Assembly: GCA_017397725.1 (NCBI GenBank)
Contig: JAFQIA010000027.1
Location: 62,001 to 126,000, forward strand
Reading direction: 5' to 3'
DNA from: Clostridia bacterium
GTDB taxonomy: Bacteria; Bacillota; Clostridia; Monoglobales; Monoglobaceae
Length of the DNA: 64,000 nt
Under the pieces are notes generated by a model. That model ran no database searches, had not been told where the DNA came from, and worked only from the letters and a program-made list of their open reading frames with translations. Positions 16,313 through 22,855 of this stretch are shown piece after piece (positions within the stretch are counted from its first letter, which is position 1; each line of letters starts with the position of its first letter). The position numbers and the translations under genes were made by a program.

Positions 16313-17890
16313 TTACTTTGCATATTCAATGGCACGAAGCTCACGAATCACGTTGACCTTAATCTGACCGGGATATTCCATGCTATCCTCGATTTGTTTT
16401 GCCATATCCCGTGCCATCAAGATGGTTTCGTCATCGTTGACTGCATCGGACTTGACAATTACACGAACCTCACGACCTGCCTGTACTGCAAAGGAGCGTT
16501 CCACACCCTTAAAGGAGTTTGCAATGCCCTCAAGCTGTTCTAAGCGCTTGATGTAAGATTCCAAGTTCTCACGGCGTGCGCCCGGGCGAGCAGCGGAAAT
16601 ACCGTCTGCTGCCTGTACCAGGCATGCCTCAATGGTTTTGGGCTCGATATCGCCGTGATGTGCCAGAATGGCGTGAACGACCTTGTCGCTTTCTTTATAC
16701 TTCTTAGCAACATCGCCGCCGATGTTCACGTGGGAGCCTTCCACCTCGTGGTCAATCGCCTTACCAATATCGTGGAGCAGACCGGCACGCTTTGCCAGAT
16801 TCACATCCACGCCCAGCTCTGCTGCCATCAAACCTGCAAGATGTGCAACCTCAATGGAGTGCTGCAGAACATTCTGCCCATAGCTGGTCCGATATTTCAG
16901 GCGACCCAACAAGCGGATGAGCTCCGGCTGCAGCCCGTGTACGTGGGTTTCAAAGGCGGCCCGTTCACCCTCTTGACGGATGATATTTTCCACATCTTTG
17001 GTACACTTTTCGACGGTTTCCTCAATCCGGCCCGGATGAATTCTGCCGTCTACAATTAATTTCTCCAGAGAACGACGGGCAATTTCCCGACGAACCGGAT
17101 CAAAACCGGAGAGAACTACTGCCTCCGGAGTGTCATCGATAATCAAATCAACGCCGGTCATAGTTTCCAAGGTGCGGATATTTCTACCCTCACGGCCGAT
17201 GATGCGGCCCTTCATTTCATCGCTGGGGAGCTGAACAACCGAAACAGTAGTTTCAGTTACATGGTCAGCAGCACAACGCTGAATTGCACCGGTAATAATG
17301 TGGCGGGCTTTTTCTTCCGCCTCTTCTTTTGCCTGTGCCTCGATAGACTTGATCAACAATGCCTTATCGTGGGCGGCGTCTTCTTCTACCTGTTTTAACA
17401 GATAATCTTTGGCTTGTGCTGCGGTAAATTCCGCAATCTTTTCCAGTTGTGCCATTTGAAGTTTCTTCACACGGTCAACTTCTGCCTGAACCTCTTCAGC
17501 CTCAGCGAGCTTTTGCTGAATCTGTTCTTCTTTTTTCTCCAAGGCTTCTGCCTTTTTGTCAATCGTATCTTCCTTCTGTTGTACTCGTCTTTCCTGGCGC
17601 TGCATTTCGTTTCTGCGGTCTTTGATTTCTTTTTCCAGTTCACTTCTTAACTTATGTATTTCTTCTTTTGCTTCAATAAGACGTTCTTTTTTCAAATTCT
17701 CAGCTTCTTTTTCGGATTGCTCTGTTGCCGAATGGAGAATGCGCTTTGCTTCTTCCTCAGCGCTGCCGATTTTCAACTCTGCGAACTTTTTGCGGTAAGA
17801 ATATCCGTACTTAAAAGAACCAAAGCCAACCAGAATCACAGCCAGCACAGCAACAACAGCAATGATGATTGTTGTTGGTATGGGTACCAC
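16313..17890 (-). CDS. rny: Ribonuclease Y
   Basis: An endoribonuclease of about 520 residues that starts mRNA decay, anchored to the membrane. Domain order: N-terminal TM helix ([18 protein letters not shown]), long charged coiled coil (about 35-190), KH domain with [19 protein letters not shown], and an HD domain with [12 protein letters not shown] and AHHGDIEP. The start is odd. The only standard codon is the GTG at 17890, which is fused to the Shine-Dalgarno AGGAGGTGG. The codon at normal spacing (17881) is ATA. The upstream in-frame stop is two codons before the GTG. Its own promoter lies at 18010-18038. Confidence 0.95.
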   Translation of the reverse strand: MVPIPTTIIIAVVAVLAVILVGFGSFKYGYSYRKKFAELKIGSAEEEAKRILHSATEQSEKEAENLKKERLIEAKEEIHKLRSELEKEIKDRRNEMQRQERRVQQKEDTIDKKAEALEKKEEQIQQKLAEAEEVQAEVDRVKKLQMAQLEKIAEFTAAQAKDYLLKQVEEDAAHDKALLIKSIEAQAKEEAEEKARHIITGAIQRCAADHVTETTVSVVQLPSDEMKGRIIGREGRNIRTLETMTGVDLIIDDTPEAVVLSGFDPVRREIARRSLEKLIVDGRIHPGRIEETVEKCTKDVENIIRQEGERAAFETHVHGLQPELIRLLGRLKYRTSYGQNVLQHSIEVAHLAGLMAAELGVDVNLAKRAGLLHDIGKAIDHEVEGSHVNIGGDVAKKYKESDKVVHAILAHHGDIEPKTIEACLVQAADGISAARPGARRENLESYIKRLEQLEGIANSFKGVERSFAVQAGREVRVIVKSDAVNDDETILMARDMAKQIEDSMEYPGQIKVNVIRELRAIEYAK

Positions 17891-18009
17891 CTCCTAAAAT
17901 TTTGTGTGACACTAAGGTGTCCGGGTATAACAAGATTGAACATTGAAAAATACATAAGATTATAACATAAGTGTATAGACTAACCAATAGGATAGAAGTA
18001 TACAAGATT

Positions 18010-18038
18010 ATTATACACGAATTGCACAAAGTAGTCAA
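18010..18038 (-). promoter_or_regulatory. Promoter of rny
   Basis: On the minus strand: TTGACT (18038-18033), 17-nt spacer, TATAAT (18015-18010). It leaves an untranslated leader of about 115 nt with no recognised riboswitch. Confidence 0.75.
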
Positions 18039-18069
18039 GATATTTTTGTGCGAACCATAGAAAAAAACA

Positions 18070-18104
18070 AAAAAACGCAAAACCTTAAAAAAGTTTGCGT
18101 TTTT
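18070..18104 (-). terminator. Terminator of dusB
   Basis: AAAAACGCAAA/TTTGCGTTTTT stem on the minus strand directly after dusB. Confidence 0.8.
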
Positions 18105-18121
18105 CTTGTAAAATCAAGGGT

Positions 18122-19087
18122 TTACCAATCGCTTTCGGGGAGGTTTTCAATCAATCCGCGCATTTCACAATAAGAAGAAATTTTATTGATGCGGTCTCGC
18201 AGCCTTGCACCGCCTTGTAGGCCTCTGAAATACCAAGACATATGCTTGCGCCCCTCCTGAATCCCCCGATGTTCTCCTTTTAAGGCAACCAAAAGGTCCA
18301 GGTGGGAAAGTGCTACGCCGACTCGCTCCTCTAAAGTGGGGGGAGGAAGTAACTCGCCGGATGCAAGGTAATGCAAAATCTCGCGGAAAATCCAAGGATT
18401 CCCTTGTGCGGCTCTGCCGATCATCAAACCGTCACAGCCAGTGGTTTCCAGCATTCTTTTGGCAGAGAGGGCATCGACGATGTCGCCGTTTCCAATCACA
18501 GGGATGGAAACCGCCTCCTTGACCTGACGGATGATCTCCCAGTCTGCTTTGCCGCTGTAAAAGGCCTCACGGGTTCTGCCGTGGATGGTAATTGCCGCGG
18601 CACCGCTGAATTCAGCAATTTTGGCAAACTCCACGGCGTTGATATGCTGACTGTCCCAACCCATCCGAAATTTGACGGTTACCGGAACCGAAACTGCACG
18701 GCTGACCGCGCGGATGATTTCTCCCGCCAGAGGCGGGTTTTTCATCAGGGCGCTGCCGTCGCCGTTGTTGACGATTTTGGGAGCAGGACACCCCATATTG
18801 ATGTCCAGCATTACCGCACCGTTTGCCAAGGCTTGTTCTGCAATGGCTGCCATGATCTCCGGCTCGTGTCCGAAAATCTGGGTAGCAACCGGCTTTTCTT
18901 CTGGAGAAACCGCCAAAAGGTCACCGGTGCGTTTGTTGTGGTAATGCAGTCCCTTGCCCGAAACCATCTCGGTATACATCAATGCCGGACCAAAGGGTTT
19001 GGCGGTGATGCGGAAGGCGCGGTCGGTGACCCCTGCCATAGGCGCCAGAAAAAGATTGTTATTTAATGAAAGATTGCCGATTTGCAA
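18122..19087 (-). CDS. dusB: tRNA-dihydrouridine synthase
   Basis: A 321-residue FMN- and NADPH-dependent enzyme that reduces uridines in the tRNA D loop. Motifs: [31 protein letters not shown] with the catalytic Cys, [16 protein letters not shown] and [11 protein letters not shown]. The start is taken as TTG 19087: AGGTGA lies 5 nt upstream and the resulting [19 protein letters not shown] matches the family N-terminus. The GTG at 19096 would overlap that site. It is divergent from the rplU leader. Confidence 0.94.
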   Translation of the reverse strand: MQIGNLSLNNNLFLAPMAGVTDRAFRITAKPFGPALMYTEMVSGKGLHYHNKRTGDLLAVSPEEKPVATQIFGHEPEIMAAIAEQALANGAVMLDINMGCPAPKIVNNGDGSALMKNPPLAGEIIRAVSRAVSVPVTVKFRMGWDSQHINAVEFAKIAEFSGAAAITIHGRTREAFYSGKADWEIIRQVKEAVSIPVIGNGDIVDALSAKRMLETTGCDGLMIGRAAQGNPWIFREILHYLASGELLPPPTLEERVGVALSHLDLLVALKGEHRGIQEGRKHMSWYFRGLQGGARLRDRINKISSYCEMRGLIENLPESDW

Positions 19088-19181
19088 AAGTGTCACCTGC
19101 CTTTTTCAAAGATAGCATTATCTAACCATAAACCAAGGCTTAAGTCAAGAGTTTTTGTATACAATTTTTTGAAAATTTTTG

Positions 19182-19210
19182 TTGACAAAGCCCTTGCACT
19201 GTGCTATACT
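19182..19210 (+). promoter_or_regulatory. Promoter of the rplU-rpmA-obgE operon
   Basis: Consensus TTGACA (19182-19187), 17-nt spacer, TATACT (19205-19210). Confidence 0.85.
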
Positions 19211-19216
19211 ATCGTG

Positions 19217-19283
19217 GTAACCGCGCAGAAAAGGTCCGAAGATTCCGTATGGAACACCTTATATGGCGAGTCTTGGGTAATAG
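19217..19283 (+). promoter_or_regulatory. L21 ribosomal-protein leader RNA
   Basis: The 5' UTR of rplU contains CCGCGCAGAAAAGGTCCGA and, downstream, CACCTTATATGGCGAGTCTT. AAGGT pairs with ACCTT around a TTCC/GGAA hairpin. This arrangement, with the conserved GGCGAGTCTTG, is that of the Firmicutes L21 leader, thought to give autoregulation by ribosomal protein L21. Identified by eye from conserved segments. Confidence 0.75.
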
Positions 19284-19297
19284 GAGGGATTACGATT

Positions 19298-19606
19298 ATG
19301 TACGCAGTTATCGAAACCGGCGGCAAGCAGTACAAAGTTCAGCAGGGCGATGTTGTTTTTGTTGAAAAGCTTGACGCAGAAGCAGGTGCAACCATTACTT
19401 TTGATAAGGTTCTGGTTCTCGGCGGTGAGGATTTGAAGGTTGGTGCTCCTTATGTAGAGGGTGCAACTGTTACCGCAACCGTTGCAAAGCAGGGTAAGGC
19501 AAAGAAGATCATTGTTTACAAGTACAAGCCCAAAAAGGGTTATCACAAAAAGCAAGGTCACAGACAGCCTTATACCAAAGTTGAAATTACAGCTATCAAT
19601 GGCTAA
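19298..19606 (+). CDS. rplU: 50S ribosomal protein L21
   Basis: 102 residues, the normal L21 length, with [15 protein letters not shown] at the N-terminus and the basic [20 protein letters not shown] near the end. Binds 23S rRNA. The start at 19298 follows TAGGAGGG. First gene of the operon behind the L21 leader. The next gene is rpmA, 51 nt on; the ribosomal processing protease gene usually found between them is absent. Confidence 0.98.
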   Translation: MYAVIETGGKQYKVQQGDVVFVEKLDAEAGATITFDKVLVLGGEDLKVGAPYVEGATVTATVAKQGKAKKIIVYKYKPKKGYHKKQGHRQPYTKVEITAING

Positions 19607-19657
19607 TTCACGGAGCAATCCGTTCCAAAGTTCAAATTGATAAAGGAGTGAGAAAAC

Positions 19658-19918
19658 ATGGCTCATAAGAAAGGTATGGGTAGTACCAAAAACGGTAGAG
19701 ATTCCGAGTCCAAACGCCTTGGTGTGAAAAAGGGCGACGGTCAGCACGTTTTGGCTGGTAATATCCTGGTTCGTCAGAGAGGCACGAAGATTCATCCCGG
19801 CATCAATGTAGGTAAGGGTAGTGACGATACTCTCTTTGCTTTGATTGACGGTAGAGTAAAATTTGAGCGTAAGGGTAAGGATAAGAAACAGGTATCTGTT
19901 TACGAAATCGCTCAGTAA
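19658..19918 (+). CDS. rpmA: 50S ribosomal protein L27 (no N-terminal extension)
   Basis: 86 residues. It begins directly [19 protein letters not shown], placing the flexible N-terminus near the peptidyl-transferase centre. Many Firmicutes L27 proteins carry an extra segment of about nine residues that is cleaved by the Prp protease. That segment is not encoded here, and AGGAGTG sits at normal distance from this ATG, so the short form is the primary product. Followed by a hairpin at 19938-19964 and then obgE. Confidence 0.98.
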   Translation: MAHKKGMGSTKNGRDSESKRLGVKKGDGQHVLAGNILVRQRGTKIHPGINVGKGSDDTLFALIDGRVKFERKGKDKKQVSVYEIAQ

Positions 19919-19937
19919 TTGATGAATGTTTATGCGA

Positions 19938-19964
19938 GGGGTGGACGGCTGTCCGCCCCTTTTT
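19938..19964 (+). terminator. Terminator or attenuator between rpmA and obgE
   Basis: 9-bp stem GGGGTGGAC/GTCCGCCCC with a GGCT loop and five T. It probably lowers obgE expression relative to the ribosomal genes. Confidence 0.75.
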
Positions 19965-19986
19965 ACTTGAAAGGAGGCGTATCCTT

Positions 19987-21261
19987 ATGTTCTCAGATTT
20001 TGCCAAGATTTTCATCAAAGCAGGTGACGGTGGCAACGGCGCTGTCACCTTCCATCGGGAAAAGTATGTAGCCGCAGGCGGTCCTGACGGCGGCGACGGT
20101 GGAAGAGGCGGCAATGTGGTGTTCGTGGCAGACAAAAATATCAGCACCTTGATGGATTTTCGGTATAAACGGAAGTATCTGGCAGAAAACGGCGGCAACG
20201 GCAGAGATGCCAAGCGTAACGGAAAAAACGGTGAGGCACTGGAGATTCGGGTTCCGGTGGGAACCCTGATTCGGGAGGCGGAAAGCAATCTGGTTCTTTG
20301 TGACCTGAAGGAGGATGGCGCACGGATGATTGCGGCAAAAGGCGGTGCCGGCGGCTGGGGAAATGCACATTTCGCCACAGCAACCCGTCAGACCCCAAAG
20401 TTTGCCAAATCCGGAATGCCCGGTGAAGAGTTTATGGTAACGCTGGAATTAAAGCTGATTGCAGATGTGGGTCTGTTGGGATTTCCCAATGTAGGCAAAT
20501 CCACCTTTTTGTCCATTGTCAGCGATGCCCGTCCCAAGATTGCCAATTACCATTTCACTACCCTGACCCCAAACTTAGGGGTAGTAGATATGGGCGATGG
20601 TAGTGGCTTTGTGGTTGCAGACATCCCCGGTATCATTGAGGGCGCCCACGAGGGTGTGGGTCTTGGCCACGAGTTTTTGCGTCATGTGGAGCGGACCAGA
20701 CTGTTGCTTCATATTGTGGATGTGTCCGGTGTGGAGGGCAGAAACCCCATGGAGGATTTTCTTGCCATCAATCGGGAACTGAAGCTTTACAGCGAAAAGC
20801 TTTCGCAAAAACCCCAGATTGTTCTTGCCAATAAAGCGGATATTCCCATGTTCCACGACAATTATGAAAGCTTTAAGCAGGAATTGGAGGAGATGGGGTA
20901 TAAGGTATTCCCGATTTCTGCCGCAACCAAGCAGGGAATTGCAGAAGTGCTTAATTACACCCGTGAGGTTCTTTCCAAGATGCCCAAGGAGGCAGAGGAA
21001 GAGGATTACGAAATGTATGATTCAGTGATGGCTGCTCAGAATGAGGAGATCACCGTTACCAAAACAGAGGACGCCTATGAGGTGGAGGGCCTGCGCGTGA
21101 GAAAGATTGTAGGCTCCACCAACTTTGATGATTATGAATCCTTGCAGTACTTCCAGCGGGCGCTGATTAAATGCGGCGTGATTTCTATGCTGAAAGATGC
21201 GGGAATCCAAGAGGGCGACACCGTGCGGATGTATGGCATCGAATTTGAATTTGTGTTCTAA
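19987..21261 (+). CDS. obgE: GTPase Obg/CgtA
   Basis: A 424-residue essential GTPase linked to ribosome assembly and the stringent response. Three domains: the glycine-rich Obg fold (KAGDGGNGAVTFHREK and GPDGGDGGRGG), the G domain (GFPNVGKSTF, DIPGIIEGA, NKAD) and a C-terminal OCT domain (DDYESLQYFQRALIKCGV). AAGGAGG precedes the ATG. The conserved rplU-rpmA-obgE order supports the call. Confidence 0.97.
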   Translation: MFSDFAKIFIKAGDGGNGAVTFHREKYVAAGGPDGGDGGRGGNVVFVADKNISTLMDFRYKRKYLAENGGNGRDAKRNGKNGEALEIRVPVGTLIREAESNLVLCDLKEDGARMIAAKGGAGGWGNAHFATATRQTPKFAKSGMPGEEFMVTLELKLIADVGLLGFPNVGKSTFLSIVSDARPKIANYHFTTLTPNLGVVDMGDGSGFVVADIPGIIEGAHEGVGLGHEFLRHVERTRLLLHIVDVSGVEGRNPMEDFLAINRELKLYSEKLSQKPQIVLANKADIPMFHDNYESFKQELEEMGYKVFPISAATKQGIAEVLNYTREVLSKMPKEAEEEDYEMYDSVMAAQNEEITVTKTEDAYEVEGLRVRKIVGSTNFDDYESLQYFQRALIKCGVISMLKDAGIQEGDTVRMYGIEFEFVF

Positions 21262-21262
21262 T

Positions 21263-21296
21263 AAAAATCGCTTTTTTCAAAGCGATTTTTATTTTT
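21263..21296 (+). terminator. Terminator of obgE
   Basis: AAAAATCGCTTT/AAAGCGATTTTT stem, then a T-rich tail. Confidence 0.9.
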
Positions 21297-21328
21297 GCAA
21301 AAAATTTAAATTTTTTTGAAAAAAGTAC

Positions 21329-21357
21329 TTGACAAATAACGATATATCAGCTATGAT
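21329..21357 (+). promoter_or_regulatory. Promoter of the perR-rubrerythrin operon
   Basis: Consensus TTGACA (21329-21334), 17-nt spacer, TATGAT (21352-21357). Confidence 0.85.
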
Positions 21358-21366
21358 ATAGAAAAA

Positions 21367-21381
21367 CAGTAATGATTACTA
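21367..21381 (+). promoter_or_regulatory. PerR-box-like operator
   Basis: CAGTAATGATTACTA is a 7-1-7 palindrome close to the PerR consensus TTATAATNATTATAA. It lies just downstream of the -10 box, so it should mediate autorepression relieved by peroxide. Confidence 0.7.
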
Positions 21382-21402
21382 TTTGCATTAAGGAGAAAAG
21401 CT

Positions 21403-21804
21403 ATGGATAAAACGGTTCAGCGGTATAGCCGACAGCGGGCGTGTATCCTTCAGGTTTTAGAGGGGACGACCTCACATCCTACTGCAAATTGGGTTTATGA
21501 CCAAGTGAGAAAAGAGATTCCCAACATCAGCCTTGGGACAGTTTATCGAAACCTGTCAAAGCTTTGTAGCGACGGGATGGCGCTTAAACTGGATGTGGGC
21601 GACGGAACAGAGCGTTATGACGCCTACACCACCCCGCACTATCATCTCTATTGCAAGGATTGTGGTTCTGTTTCCGATATTCATACGGGGTATGCAGCAC
21701 AATTGGATGAGGTTGCCGCAAAAGAAAATCATTGTAGGATCGATTTCCACAATCTAATCTTCTGCGGAGTGTGCAGTCAGTGCACAACAAATTTAGAAAA
21801 ATAA
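21403..21804 (+). CDS. perR: Fur-family peroxide regulator, PerR type
   Basis: A 133-residue metalloregulator. The winged helix includes ISLGTVYRNLSKL. The five regulatory metal ligands of B. subtilis PerR have clear counterparts: His in SHPTA, Asp in RYDAYT, both His in PHYH and Asp in SDIH. The structural zinc site is CKDCG and CGVCSQC. This set, the operator and the linked rubrerythrin favour PerR over Fur or Zur. AAGGAG precedes the ATG. Cotranscribed with the rubrerythrin 32 nt downstream. Metal-catalysed His oxidation by peroxide would release repression. Confidence 0.88.
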   Translation: MDKTVQRYSRQRACILQVLEGTTSHPTANWVYDQVRKEIPNISLGTVYRNLSKLCSDGMALKLDVGDGTERYDAYTTPHYHLYCKDCGSVSDIHTGYAAQLDEVAAKENHCRIDFHNLIFCGVCSQCTTNLEK

Positions 21805-21836
21805 TTATTTATATTATATTTTAGGAGGAAATGATT

Positions 21837-22424
21837 ATGAAAAAATGGGTATGTTCTGTATGTGGTTATGTTCATGAGGGAGATGAACCTCCCGCAAATT
21901 GTCCGGTATGTAAGGTTCCGGCAGACAAATTCAAGGAAATGCAGGAAGGCGCAGCCCTTGCAGCTGAGCACGAATACGGCGTATACGGCAAGACTGTCAA
22001 GAACAATCCTGACATTTCTGAGGAAGACAAAAAGTATATCTTTGAGCAGCTGATGGCAAACTTCAATGGCGAGTGTGCAGAGGTTGGTATGTATCTCTGC
22101 ATGGCAAGAATTGCACACCGTGAAGGATATCCTGAAGTTGGTCTTTACTGGGAAAAGGCTGCCTATGAAGAAGCAGAGCACGCTGCAAAGTTTGCAGAGC
22201 TTTTGGGTGAAGATTTGGAGCCCAATATGAAGGCAACCACCAAGGATAACCTGAAGTGGAGAGTTGACTGCGAATATGGTGCAACCCAGGGTAAATTTGA
22301 CCTTGCATCCTGCGCAAAGAAGAACGGTCTGGATGCAATCCATGACACCGTACACGAAATGGCGCGCGACGAAGCTCGTCACGGTAGAGGTTTAGAGGGT
22401 CTCTTAAAGAGATACTTTGGTTAA
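21837..22424 (+). CDS. Reverse rubrerythrin (rubredoxin domain first)
   Basis: A 195-residue peroxide-scavenging protein. An N-terminal rubredoxin domain (CSVCGYVHEG...CPVCKV) is followed by a four-helix diiron domain with Glu/His ligands in FNGECAEVGMYL, EEAEHAAKFAE and RDEARHGRGLEG. Rubredoxin-first order defines reverse rubrerythrins, which reduce hydrogen peroxide in anaerobes. The second ATG (21837) is chosen since AGGAGG is 8 nt away; the first at 21831 is only 2 nt from it. Probably induced with perR. Confidence 0.93.
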   Translation: MKKWVCSVCGYVHEGDEPPANCPVCKVPADKFKEMQEGAALAAEHEYGVYGKTVKNNPDISEEDKKYIFEQLMANFNGECAEVGMYLCMARIAHREGYPEVGLYWEKAAYEEAEHAAKFAELLGEDLEPNMKATTKDNLKWRVDCEYGATQGKFDLASCAKKNGLDAIHDTVHEMARDEARHGRGLEGLLKRYFG

Positions 22425-22433
22425 GCCAAAAAC

Positions 22434-22458
22434 AAAGGCTCGGGATATCCGGGCCTTT
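22434..22458 (+). terminator. Terminator of the rubrerythrin operon
   Basis: AAAGGCTCGG/CCGGGCCTTT stem and a T-rich tail. Confidence 0.8.
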
Positions 22459-22497
22459 ATTTTGTATGGGGATGAGATATTTTTTTTCAAAAAACTC

Positions 22498-22526
22498 TTG
22501 ACAAAGTGGATGTTGCGGAGTATAAT
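22498..22526 (+). promoter_or_regulatory. Promoter of the first T-box operon
   Basis: Consensus TTGACA (22498-22503), 17-nt spacer, TATAAT (22521-22526). Confidence 0.9.
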
Positions 22527-22532
22527 ACACTA

Positions 22533-22815
22533 AAAATTGAATATCACAAAGAACGACTGTGACGAGGACGGTCGGATTGTGAGGCCTTGAGAGAGTTGCC
22601 GGGTGGTGCGAGGCAATGGCAGAGCTTTCCAATGACTTATCACCTCTGAGTCGAAGGACCGAAAGCGAAAGCAAGTAGACTCCTTCCGTAATGCTGCGTA
22701 AAGGCAAAGGACTTGTTAGAGTCCGGAAAGTGACGGAAACTTTTCCGTAATTTGAGTGGTACCGCGGGTTGTATAACTCGTCTCAAAGGATTCTTTTGAG
22801 ACGAGTTTTTTGTTT
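22533..22815 (+). promoter_or_regulatory. T-box leader, specifier probably TAT (Tyr) but uncertain
   Basis: A full tRNA-sensing leader. Stem I starts CGACT/AGTCG (22554-22558 with 22649-22653). A kink-turn (3-nt bulge TGT, tandem GA/GA) and a GAGG/CCTC helix follow. AGAGAG and GGTGCGAGGC form the distal stem I loops. The T-box sequence GAGTGGTACCGCGG is at 22754-22767, with TGGT expecting a tRNA discriminator A. The terminator ACTCGTCTCAAA/TTTTGAGACGAGT ends in T6 (22776-22807). The specifier strand is GACTTATCA: by register with the second T-box the codon is TAT (22638-22640, Tyr), but ATC (Ile) one base later cannot be excluded. Uncharged tRNA would allow read-through into the fusion ligase gene. 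Confidence 0.88.
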
Positions 22816-22855
22816 TATTCAATCTTATAAAAAGAGAATGAAAGGAGACAAAACA

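Noticed and set aside
21831..21836. Upstream ATG of the rubrerythrin gene
   Set aside because: Only 2 nt separate it from AGGAGG, while the ATG at 21837 has ideal spacing.
22631..22641. Asp (GAC) or Ser (TCA) as the specifier of the first T-box
   Set aside because: The T-box TGGT expects discriminator A, whereas bacterial tRNA-Asp and tRNA-Ser normally carry G; neither codon is in register with the second T-box.
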